From Thermocladium sp. UBA166 (GTDB taxonomy: Archaea > Thermoproteota > Thermoprotei > Thermoproteales > Thermocladiaceae): 12,651 nt of DNA. How positions within the stretch are numbered: position 1 is the stretch's first letter; the number at the start of each line of letters is the position of its first letter. The stretch covers positions 1 to 12,651 of the forward strand of contig DAHE01000036.1 of the NCBI GenBank assembly GCA_002508315.1, read 5' to 3'. A program made the translations under genes and the position numbers. Shown piece by piece: positions 6,652-12,087 of the stretch. The notes beneath the pieces are model-generated. The model was given only the letters and a program-made list of their open reading frames with translations, did not search any database and was not told the origin of the DNA.

Positions 6652-6984
6652 GTGGTTCATAGGGTAGTAGTTCAAGTATCGGATTTAGACAAAGTAGATG
6701 GGGCATTGATTTCATGCCGGAACTTGCTGGACGACATGCCGGATGCAGAGGTAGAGGTCGTGTTTCACCAATCAGCTATAGAGGCATTAAGGAGGGGAAC
6801 GCCCAGGGAGGGAGGGGTGAGGGACTTAATGGCTAGGGGAGCTAGCATAGTGGCTTGCAGGAACTCAATGAGGGCCAGGAACATGGGAGAGGATGAATTG
6901 ATCGCTGGAGTCTCCATAGTGAAGGCGGGGGTTGGCGAGATAGTTAGGAGGCAGGCGGAGGGTTGGATCTACTTGAAGCTGTGA
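6652..6984 (+). CDS. DsrE/DsrF-like family protein (COG1416 type)
   Basis: This 110-residue protein belongs to the small DsrE-like group related to intracellular sulfur-oxidation proteins. It opens VHRVVVQVSDLDKVDGALISCRNLLDD, where the family commonly has an N-terminal strand and then an 'A...N.ln' helix. It continues VEVVFHQSAIEALRR, and has the typical site SIVACRNSMRARN (65-77) with Cys69. It ends DELIAGVSIVKAGVGEIVRRQAEGWIYLK, a highly characteristic family C-terminus. A second cysteine is Cys22. The start is GTG with no SD but a TATA box at the right distance, hence probably leaderless. It is a different subfamily from the 152-residue DsrE protein at 5238. A sulfur-carrier role is a family-based expectation, not shown. 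Confidence 0.85.
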   Translation: MVHRVVVQVSDLDKVDGALISCRNLLDDMPDAEVEVVFHQSAIEALRRGTPREGGVRDLMARGASIVACRNSMRARNMGEDELIAGVSIVKAGVGEIVRRQAEGWIYLKL

Positions 6985-7324
6985 TGACGGGGAACGACGG
7001 GCCTCGCCCCTCGAGGAGGGGCATGAGTAATCCCCTCAAATCGCTTTTAGTGGGGAAGCCGGGGCCTCACTTCCTCCTCCCCCGCGTTTATCTCTCATTG
7101 ATGAACCCCCACAAGGATCGCTTCCCAACCCATATAGTCAACCAGCCGCGCTCTCCGGGCTTGGCCGTAAATATGAAGGTGATTTATTTTCGCCCTCACT
7201 CCGGCTTGCCCCACGTAATCCCGCCGGGCCTAGCGTGCATTTGAAGGCGTCGTCCACAGCCGCTATGCATTGCATGCAAATAACTCTCCAGTTGCCGCAC
7301 TAATGAATCCTTCAGCGGGAAGCG
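6985..7324. other. 340-base convergent intergenic region
   Basis: The region lies between the 3' ends of the second DsrE gene and the lyase gene, and is long for this compact sequence. It holds the hairpin at 7006-7022, GC-rich segments around 7055-7085, and a perfect palindrome TTGCATGCAA (7270-7279). A plus-strand frame of 93 codons (6963-7244) overlaps the DsrE end. It has no family resemblance, is rich in Pro and His, and has no promoter, so I do not call it a gene. No tRNA or box C/D RNA was found. Confidence 0.4.
7006..7022 (+). terminator. Hairpin after the second DsrE gene
   Basis: GCCCCT-CGAGG-AGGGGC is a perfect 6-bp stem 22 bases after the stop codon. It may end the transcript or protect its 3' end. 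No T-run follows directly. Confidence 0.3.
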
Positions 7325-8170
7325 TCACTGCTTTCTCTTCCTTATTTCCTCGTATGTATCCAGTATTCTCTTCGCCATTTTGTAATGCATGTAGTCCACC
7401 AACTCATTGTCAACCCGTATTGCCCCGATCCCGGTTGATGCGGCCTTCTCGTATTCCTGGACGACCTTCCTAGCCCAATCAACCTCGGACTCCGTGGGGG
7501 CATACACCTTATTGGCTATCGGCACTTGATTTGGATGAACCACTTGGCGACCCTTGAACCCCAACCTCCTGCTAATACTGGAATCCCTCTCGAATCCCTC
7601 CAAATCATCCAGGTCCATGTATACCCCGTCCAATGCAATCACCCCGGCAGCGGCCGCGTCCACGGGAATCTTCATCCTAGCGTAGCCATACTCAAGCCCA
7701 TCCTTGCTCCACGTTAATCCCAGGTCCACGGCTAGATCCCCGGCTCCAAATCCCAACGCCAACACTTGCTTCATGGACGCCATCTCGTGCGCGTTAACCA
7801 CGCCGGCCGCGCTCTCGACGAGGGGAATAATTGGAAGAGCGACGCCCAGCGCGGCGAGTCTCGCGATGATAGCCGCCACCCCCTCTGGAGTGGCCTTGGG
7901 AAGCAGCACGCCGTCGCAATTGGCGGCTGCCTTCAAGTCGTCTTCGAACCACGGCGATCCATACGAATTCACCCTGATGAATACTCTATACGATGACCTC
8001 AACGCGGCGGCTTCCTCGGGTATTGATTGCCTGGCGGCGTCTTTCTGGTCGTTTGGAACGCCGTCCTCTAGGTCCAATATAATGGCGTCCGGCTTCTCCG
8101 CCATCGAGAGCGCGCTCTGTATGTAGCGGGGCTTGTTTGCCGGTATATAGAGCAGGGACCTGAGCAGCAC
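7325..8170 (-). CDS. CitE/HpcH-type CoA-ester lyase
   Basis: This protein belongs to the HpcH/HpaI aldolase family, CitE branch, whose members cleave or form acyl-CoA esters such as malyl-CoA, citramalyl-CoA or citryl-CoA with Mg2+. It has 281 residues, normal for stand-alone members. Visible motifs are LLYIPANKPRY (6-16), LDLEDGV (32-38), FIRVN (64-68), LLPK (89-92), PLVESAAGV (116-124, metal Glu119), GFGAGDLAVDLG (140-151, metal Asp145) and GFKGRQVVHPNQV (204-216). All catalytic positions are kept. The start is GTG, and a TATA box about 26 bases upstream makes it leaderless. No citF or citD partner genes are near, so a citrate lyase complex is unlikely. A malyl- or citramalyl-CoA lyase role is the better guess. 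The exact substrate is unknown. Confidence 0.88.
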   Translation of the reverse strand: MLLRSLLYIPANKPRYIQSALSMAEKPDAIILDLEDGVPNDQKDAARQSIPEEAAALRSSYRVFIRVNSYGSPWFEDDLKAAANCDGVLLPKATPEGVAAIIARLAALGVALPIIPLVESAAGVVNAHEMASMKQVLALGFGAGDLAVDLGLTWSKDGLEYGYARMKIPVDAAAAGVIALDGVYMDLDDLEGFERDSSISRRLGFKGRQVVHPNQVPIANKVYAPTESEVDWARKVVQEYEKAASTGIGAIRVDNELVDYMHYKMAKRILDTYEEIRKRKQ

Positions 8171-8190
8171 CAGTCGTCCCCGTCCTCGCT

Positions 8191-8199
8191 CTTTTTATC
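8191..8199 (-). promoter_or_regulatory. TATA element of the lyase gene
   Basis: On the minus strand GATAAAAAG, within a purine-rich stretch, is centred about 26 bases before the GTG at 8170. It supports that start over in-frame alternatives and implies no leader. Confidence 0.5.
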
Positions 8200-8294
8200 T
8201 TTTCTTTTGGGTTCATGATATCTCTATATATTCTAGTATAGTAGTACTTAGCTTGTGGTAACTATAATTGGAGGGTCTAATCCTAAAACCGAAC

Positions 8295-8306
8295 GGCTTT
8301 TAAACC
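8295..8306 (+). promoter_or_regulatory. TATA element of the small ORF at 8355
   Basis: GGCTTTTAAACC gives an expected transcript start near 8327, leaving a leader of about 27 bases. That leader contains GAGGTG 6 bases before the ATG, in contrast to the leaderless genes elsewhere in the window. Confidence 0.5.
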
Positions 8307-8354
8307 AGTATTTTCACTATTTTTCCCGAACGAGGTAATAAAGAGGTGACCCAA

Positions 8355-8570
8355 ATGACATATATAGGGAAAATATCTCCCAACAAGAAAAACAAGATCA
8401 ACGAGGCGATTAAGGAAAAAATATGGCTGGTCAAGTACCTGCTCAGCGGCGAGGCCCTGGCCGATGCCAAGGCCATGAACGCAAGACGGCCGCCGACGGA
8501 GGCCATTGAACTCATATACGGCGATCCAGCGCTGGCACTGCCATCACAGCGACAGCGAATGGATGCATAA
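8355..8570 (+). CDS. Small protein of unknown function, 71 residues
   Basis: I do not recognise this protein. It has a promoter-like TATA box and a Shine-Dalgarno GAGGTG (8343-8348) at a proper distance from ATG 8355, which supports real translation. A GTG at 8346 falls inside that SD and is less likely. The product begins MTYIGKISPNKKNKINEAIKEK. It is basic in its first 22 residues, then forms a possible amphipathic helix IWLVKYLLSGEALADAKAMN, and ends in a polar tail with QRQR. It has no cysteines, no metal site and no signal peptide. It may be a small DNA- or RNA-binding protein, or the surviving start of a longer degraded gene: the next 115 bases before the methyltransferase stop hold no clear continuation. 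Confidence 0.5.
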   Translation: MTYIGKISPNKKNKINEAIKEKIWLVKYLLSGEALADAKAMNARRPPTEAIELIYGDPALALPSQRQRMDA

Positions 8571-8685
8571 TGCCTCTGCAAACCGGGGCGAAGCTCTCAA
8601 ACAAAACCCAATCAAGACGCGCTTAGTTCCATTATTCCCAGCCATGTTGATGCGCCAAATGCTTAACCGATTGATGGTGCTCCAG

Positions 8686-9132
8686 CTACTCCGGGATAAC
8701 GGCTCCCCTGCTTATTAGAAATAGATTATCGCTTTCCCTAGGCGACACTGCAACCACGAAGAATCCCACCCGCGCCGCCTCTCGCATCAACGCATCCCCC
8801 ATCTCGGAGTCCACCACGTTTATCATGATCACCACATCGAAGCTGGAGTCGCGGAGCGGCAGCATCTCCCCGTCCCCGCACACCAAATCGGCGTCCCACG
8901 CCTTGGCGAGCCTCAACATGCCCAGCGAAACATCCACCCCAACATAGCGGGAGCTCCCCAGGAAGTAACCCGCGCCGAGCCCCATGCCGCAGCCAAGATC
9001 CAGCACCCTGGATCCCCGCCTAACCAGGTAAGCGGCTTTGTGGTAACCACCCAGCGACTCCAGGCCATAAAGCTCCAGGTACGAGTTGGCTAGATTATCG
9101 TAGTACTCCACAACGTAGGCCTTACCAACCAT
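8686..9132 (-). CDS. Small class I SAM-dependent methyltransferase
   Basis: This is a compact Rossmann-fold methyltransferase of 148 residues. Motif I is RVLDLGCGMGLGAGYF (42-57). The acidic residue binding the SAM ribose is Asp67 in VGVDVS. Asp87 in VCGDGEMLPL contacts the adenine, and SFDVVIMINVVDS (97-109) is strand 4. The protein ends soon after strand 5, shorter than the usual 200 or more residues of Methyltransf_11 proteins, so the C-terminal cap is minimal or lost. It is the last gene of the operon. The ATG lies 4 bases after the DHH gene stop, and GGGGTGA, which includes that stop, serves as a Shine-Dalgarno. The substrate is unknown. Confidence 0.8.
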   Translation of the reverse strand: MVGKAYVVEYYDNLANSYLELYGLESLGGYHKAAYLVRRGSRVLDLGCGMGLGAGYFLGSSRYVGVDVSLGMLRLAKAWDADLVCGDGEMLPLRDSSFDVVIMINVVDSEMGDALMREAARVGFFVVAVSPRESDNLFLISRGAVIPE

Positions 9133-9136
9133 GAGT

Positions 9137-10093
9137 TCACCCCCTCATCGGAGAAGCGCCGCGGGACTTTATGGAACGCACTAATAAACCCATCACCCGC
9201 TCAACGCTTGCTCCCCTAACCGTCAATGCAGCCGCCTCCCTATGCCCACCCCCCTCACCGCCGCTTGCCTTGCCCATGGCCTGAAGCAGGGATGCTATAT
9301 CGATCCCCCTACTCCTCCCTATAACCCTGACCTCATCATCGTGGTCGGACACGACGAAGGCTGCAGTGCACCCCAGCTCCAGCATCTTGCTAGCCACGAG
9401 GGACTCGAATGAATTCACCTCCGTCACGCAGTACACGTCATCCCCGTGCCTATACGCCTCCATTCTCAAAGCCCCCTTGAGGAGCGCCATCCTGGTTGAC
9501 TTATCCTCCTCCCTCCTCAACATGCTCAATGCATCCCCATAAGAGGCGCCAAGCCTTATCATAGCCGCGGCGGCCTCTAGAGTCCTCGCGCCAGCCCTGA
9601 GGAACCTCCCCGTCTCCCCCACTAACGCCAGCAGCCCCAGTTGGGCAACCCTTGGGTCTGGCTTGAATCCAGCCGCGCTGATCAACTCGAACACCAGCTC
9701 AACCGTGCTTGGAGACAATGGATCGATTAACTCCACGTCCCCACTTAAATTCCTCACCGCGTGGTGATCAATTATTACAATCGCAGCGGGGCTCCCCCTC
9801 ACGGATCCACCCAATTGAACCCGCGATGCCGTGTCGAGTACGACCAAGACGGAGTTAGAGGCATCGCACTCCCCGTAATCGACGGAGATGCCCACGGACT
9901 CTAACGCGGCAGCAGCATCCGATGATGGCTTGCCCTCCGCCGCCATGCAGGTCCTCCTGCCGTTGATGGTCAAGTAGGAATTCAGCATGACGGATGAAGC
10001 GACCGCATCCAGGTCAGGGTTTCGGTGAACCGCCACCACTGCCTCTTGACTCTTCCTGAATAGATCCAGCGATCTCGCTATCGCTTCTTCCAT
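9137..10093 (-). CDS. DHH-family phosphoesterase (DHH-DHHA1, archaeal)
   Basis: This belongs to the DHH superfamily that includes RecJ and NrnA: Mn2+-dependent exonucleases or oligonucleotide phosphodiesterases. The 318 residues hold VHRNPDLDAVASS (22-34, motif I), VVLDTAS (84-90, motif II), IDHHAV (108-113, motif III) and a DHHA1 domain ending GRSRGID...SGGEGGGHREAAA (259-289, substrate-binding GGGH). At motif IV the family normally has D-T-G-x-F, but here it is ETGRF (160-164), an Asp-to-Glu change at a position that usually coordinates metal. The gene follows the DUF3194 gene in a conserved archaeal cluster with prefoldin beta. Its 5' end overlaps the DUF3194 3' end by 80 bases. Later GTG codons just before motif I are possible starts but would crop the first helix. 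Confidence 0.87.
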   Translation of the reverse strand: MEEAIARSLDLFRKSQEAVVAVHRNPDLDAVASSVMLNSYLTINGRRTCMAAEGKPSSDAAAALESVGISVDYGECDASNSVLVVLDTASRVQLGGSVRGSPAAIVIIDHHAVRNLSGDVELIDPLSPSTVELVFELISAAGFKPDPRVAQLGLLALVGETGRFLRAGARTLEAAAAMIRLGASYGDALSMLRREEDKSTRMALLKGALRMEAYRHGDDVYCVTEVNSFESLVASKMLELGCTAAFVVSDHDDEVRVIGRSRGIDIASLLQAMGKASGGEGGGHREAAALTVRGASVERVMGLLVRSIKSRGASPMRG

Positions 10094-10382
10094 CTAATTG
10101 ACCCCTTAGGTGCATGCTAATTAAGCTATCCAAGATGTTTAGGCAGTATTGAGTTGCTTCATCCGCCAAGGACTTGGCGTCGCCCTCCGTGACCTCCACA
10201 TCCACGTCAACGGAGATCAGGAGGGATTGTGGATCCATTACCTCTATGTTTACGTTAAAGCCCTCCAGGAAGTCCCTGGGGACCTTGGATACTATGAAGT
10301 CGGCGGTTGCCTTGCTTGCTATCTCTATTATCCTGGAAAGCTCAGCCTCCGCCGGGGGCTGCTCCTGCCCCAACGGAACCAC
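10014..10382 (-). CDS. DUF3194 family protein
   Basis: This is a small archaeal protein found next to prefoldin beta; its function is unknown. The 122 residues show an alpha-beta pattern: helix SRIIEIASKATADFIVSKVP, strands NVNIEVMDPQSLLISVDVDVEV, then a helix KSLADEATQYCLNILDSLI. The C-terminal 25 or so residues (Gly/Ser/Glu-rich, ending GSGGGSPKP) are encoded in DNA shared with the DHH gene and look disordered. The start is uncertain. GTG 10382 overlaps the prefoldin gene by 41 bases; TTG 10373 in the same frame is an alternative. I use the GTG because GCAGG lies directly before it, though that is weak. Assignment rests on context plus pattern. Confidence 0.7.
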   Translation of the reverse strand: MVPLGQEQPPAEAELSRIIEIASKATADFIVSKVPRDFLEGFNVNIEVMDPQSLLISVDVDVEVTEGDAKSLADEATQYCLNILDSLISMHLRGQLDGRSDSEIAGSIQEESRGSGGGSPKP

Positions 10383-10719
10383 CCTGCATCAAGCTATTAA
10401 CTCTTGTCTCTATATCGCTCATCTGCTTCCTAAGCATTTGCTCCTGCTTGGCTAGGGTCTTCACGTGCAAGTCAAGCAACTCCTTCCTATCCTTTAAGTC
10501 CTGTAGCGCTTGGTCCTTGTTAACGGATACCAAGAACGTGCCCACTGCCTTGTATAGCTTCGCATCAGGGGTTAGCTTCTCTATCTCGCTTATGGCCCTG
10601 TCTATATCCTTCAACTCGGCCTCATATTGTTGTTTCTTCAATAATAACTGCTGCAGCTGCGTGTCCAACTCCTGCAGCTTCTCCAGGTCCGCCCTAACGG
10701 ATGGGGGCAACGACGACAT
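10342..10719 (-). CDS. pfdB: Prefoldin beta subunit
   Basis: Beta subunit of the archaeal prefoldin hexamer (alpha2-beta4), the co-chaperone that delivers unfolded protein to the thermosome. The product of 125 residues has two long coiled-coil helices (about 6-45 and 75-115, rich in Leu, Gln, Lys and Glu). They flank a short beta hairpin, with LTPDAKLYKAVGTFLVSVNK as the classic linker signature. The tail GGSVGAGAAPGGG is flexible. The open frame reaches ATG 10734, but ATG 10719 lies about 26 bases from a good TATA box and starts MSSLPPSVRADLEKLQEL, as typical members do, so I place the start there. It has its own promoter after a 77-base gap from Pcc1 and leads the DUF3194-DHH-methyltransferase group. 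Confidence 0.93.
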   Translation of the reverse strand: MSSLPPSVRADLEKLQELDTQLQQLLLKKQQYEAELKDIDRAISEIEKLTPDAKLYKAVGTFLVSVNKDQALQDLKDRKELLDLHVKTLAKQEQMLRKQMSDIETRVNSLMQGGSVGAGAAPGGG

Positions 10720-10738
10720 AGCAGAGCCAAGCATTCAA

Positions 10739-10750
10739 GGTTTAAAAATT
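10739..10750 (-). promoter_or_regulatory. TATA element of the prefoldin beta gene
   Basis: On the minus strand AAATTTTTAAAC, centred near 10745. The expected transcript start coincides with ATG 10719, not ATG 10734. This both shortens the protein by five residues and marks an internal promoter in the cluster. Confidence 0.6.
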
Positions 10751-10796
10751 TGCCCGCCAAGTCCCAAAACCATCGCCTTGAGCAGCTTTGAGCCGG

Positions 10797-11063
10797 TTAC
10801 TCCCGGGCCCCAAACGAGTCGCTTCCTCCGCTGGAGGTTATTGAAATGGAGACCTCAATCAAGTAAATGCTCTTGGCCACCCCGTTCACCAAGCTCCTCA
10901 AACCGGTCAAATCGCTGGCCACAGCGACCACCTCCAAGCAGCCGTCCGGCATCAACCTAGCTTCCACCGAGCCCTTCCTGGACCTGAACTCCTTCTCCAA
11001 TGCCTGGAAAACGGACGCCATCAAGCGAGCGTTATCGCTGCACACAATGAATGTAGCCCTCAC
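10797..11063 (-). CDS. pcc1: KEOPS complex subunit Pcc1
   Basis: Pcc1 is the small dimerising subunit of KEOPS, which with Kae1, Bud32 and Cgi121 makes N6-threonylcarbamoyladenosine at position 37 of ANN-decoding tRNAs. The product of 88 residues has the expected pattern: a first strand RATFIVCSDN, a helix ARLMASVFQALEKEF, strands SVEARLMPDGCLEVVAVAS, and a final helix DLTGLRSLVNGVAKSIYLIE with the family-like LR-L-N segment. The frame is open to an ATG at 11108, but GTG 11063 makes a GTGA overlap with the stop of the Brix gene and removes an atypical 15-residue leader, so I choose it. The position in the L37Ae-Brix-prefoldin cluster supports the assignment. Confidence 0.78.
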   Translation of the reverse strand: MRATFIVCSDNARLMASVFQALEKEFRSRKGSVEARLMPDGCLEVVAVASDLTGLRSLVNGVAKSIYLIEVSISITSSGGSDSFGARE

Positions 11064-11578
11064 CGAGCCGCCGCCTCGACGCTCGATATATTTATGGCAG
11101 GTCCACATGGGCCTAGGTCAAAGCCATCCAAGAACTCCAACCGCCACCCATCCCAAGTCCCCACAATTACCGCAATCACATCGCTTACTCCGCGCAGCTC
11201 CCCTGGATCCGCGGATGGATATAATTGAACCCCCAGGGCTTGGCTTAATGCGTCCGCCACCCACGCTGTGCCAACCATCACCAGAGACGAGGCGGGGCGA
11301 TGCCTTACCACGTGCATGTCTTGAAGAAGCTTGACCCCCCTCAACTCAACGCCGATCTCTAGCCTCCCTCCCCTATACACATTGATCACGGCCGGGTTCC
11401 CGCTTCGCTCTATTACTTGAATCACCGTGTCTCCAATGGATCTCCCCAGCAATAGCCTAAGCGGGGTCTTGCCCCTATTCAACTTGGCCGAGCCGGGGAT
11501 GCACTTGATCAATTCATTGATGAAGCGCCGAGTTCGCTGGGATGGGTTTCTCGACGTGGTTAGGAGGATCATCATCAC
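11060..11578 (-). CDS. Archaeal Brix domain protein (Imp4-like)
   Basis: This is a single Brix-domain protein, the archaeal relative of eukaryotic Imp4/Rpf ribosome-assembly factors; it probably binds rRNA during subunit assembly. The product of 172 residues opens ILLTTSRNPSQRTRRFINEL and then LNRGKTPLRLLL, the classic Brix N-terminus. The C-terminal half repeats the fold without strong motifs. Three starts are possible: GTG 11578, ATG 11575 and ATG 11572. The first gives a 4-base and the second a 1-base overlap with the L37Ae stop. I list the longest; the difference is two residues. It is co-transcribed between L37Ae and Pcc1. Confidence 0.88.
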   Translation of the reverse strand: MMMILLTTSRNPSQRTRRFINELIKCIPGSAKLNRGKTPLRLLLGRSIGDTVIQVIERSGNPAVINVYRGGRLEIGVELRGVKLLQDMHVVRHRPASSLVMVGTAWVADALSQALGVQLYPSADPGELRGVSDVIAVIVGTWDGWRLEFLDGFDLGPCGPAINISSVEAAAR

Positions 11579-11883
11579 TTCTTGTTCTTAACCTTCCATT
11601 GAGCCTTGAGGTTCTCAACGTTCTTCAATTCCTCGGGGGCCACGGTCTTCCCCATGATGGTTTGAGGAGCCCACGCGCCTCCGGCGAACGTGAAGCCGCA
11701 CTTGGGGCACTGCCATATGCCAAGGGCTATCCTCTTCATCCTGGTGACGGACTTACATCTAGGGCACCTATGCCTCCCCTTCTGTTTAACCTCTATCTGA
11801 ACAACTCGGCGCCTTATGCCGACTCCATACCTGGCCCCAAACCTGCCGGCTGGACCGACGTCCTTAGTGTGGCTGAACGGCAT
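11575..11883 (-). CDS. rpl37ae: Large-subunit ribosomal protein L37Ae (eL43)
   Basis: This is a zinc-ribbon ribosomal protein of the large subunit. It has 102 residues from the chosen start. HRCPRC (38-43) and WQCPKCGFTFAGGAW (57-71) supply the four zinc cysteines (40, 43, 59, 62), and the ending AGGAW-P is diagnostic of the family. The N-terminal GPAGRFGARYGVGIRRR is the usual basic rRNA-contact segment. The frame reaches ATG 11892, but ATG 11883 is about 26 bases from the TATA centre and gives MPFSHTKDVGPAGRFG, closer to known N-termini. It is the first gene of the L37Ae-Brix-Pcc1 operon. The rpoP gene that often follows L37Ae in other archaea is not here. Confidence 0.95.
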   Translation of the reverse strand: MPFSHTKDVGPAGRFGARYGVGIRRRVVQIEVKQKGRHRCPRCKSVTRMKRIALGIWQCPKCGFTFAGGAWAPQTIMGKTVAPEELKNVENLKAQWKVKNKK

Positions 11884-11904
11884 GCGAAACACGGCACGAA
11901 ATCT

Positions 11905-11913
11905 CTTATTAAA
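11905..11913 (-). promoter_or_regulatory. TATA element of the L37Ae operon
   Basis: The minus strand reads TTTAATAAG, preceded by further A/T-rich sequence, centred about 26 bases from ATG 11883. It is one of the clearest promoters in the window and fits high expression of a ribosomal protein gene with a leaderless mRNA. Confidence 0.62.
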
Positions 11914-11951
11914 TTTTTACCTTAACGAAATAGGAAATCAAGGAACGCGCA

Positions 11952-12024
11952 GCTGAGCATAGCCAAGCGGTTGCGGCACCGCTTTACTTATTGGGGTTCC
12001 AGGGGCGGAAGCCCCTCCTCAGCA
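11952..12024 (+). ncRNA. Candidate 73-base three-way-junction RNA, tRNA-like in outline
   Basis: GCTGAG (11952-11957) pairs with CTCAGC (12018-12023), followed by a single A as in a discriminator base. Inside are AGCGGT/ACCGCT (11966-11971 with 11978-11983) and AGGGGC-GGAA-GCCCCT (12001-12016), a 6-bp helix capped by a GNRA-type tetraloop. The loop is a GNRA only if the plus strand is the RNA. The span is exactly 73 bases, and TAGCCAAGCGG resembles a tRNA D-arm. However, no anticodon stem forms and there is no TTCxA T-loop, so it is not a working tRNA as it stands. It may be a decayed tRNA, an independent RNA, or fortuitous. The promoter is weak. No known family is recognised. Confidence 0.35.
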
Positions 12025-12040
12025 GTGGCGGGGTGGCTCG
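12000..12040 (-). mobile_element. Third right-end-like hairpin, minus strand
   Basis: Read on the minus strand, CGAGCCACCCCGCC is followed by a loop, then GGAGGGG and CTTCCGC. This is the right-end layout of the hairpins at 3668 and 5703, with a 4-bp stem, one mismatch and 2 more pairs. It shares CCACCCCG with the copy at 3668. It overlaps the three-way-junction candidate on the other strand, so the two readings compete. No transposase remnant was found. Confidence 0.28.
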
Positions 12041-12054
12041 AAGGGAAGGAAAAG

Positions 12055-12064
12055 CATTATTAAG
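12055..12064 (+). promoter_or_regulatory. TATA element of the terminal unknown gene
   Basis: CATTATTAAG is centred about 28 bases before ATG 12088. No ribosome-binding site lies between, so the gene is probably leaderless. The preceding 40 bases are purine-rich. Confidence 0.5.
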
Positions 12065-12087
12065 TCCCGTTCGTTCGGCATTGCTCA

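Noticed and set aside
6980..7050. Box C/D guide RNA suggested by GTGATGA at 6980-6986
   Set aside because: No D box (CTGA), C' or D' box follows at the right spacing; the match is the DsrE stop codon with flanking bases.
6963..7244. 93-codon plus-strand frame after the second DsrE gene
   Set aside because: It begins inside the DsrE coding region, lacks promoter and ribosome-binding site, and has an odd composition (Pro, His, Arg) with no recognisable motif.
7325..8170. Citrate lyase beta subunit of a CitDEF complex
   Set aside because: No citD, citF or accessory genes adjoin; stand-alone CitE-like lyases are the better match.
11952..12024. A functional tRNA gene
   Set aside because: Length and acceptor-like stem fit, but no 5-bp anticodon arm can be drawn and the TTCxA T-loop is absent. 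It is kept only as a structured-RNA candidate.
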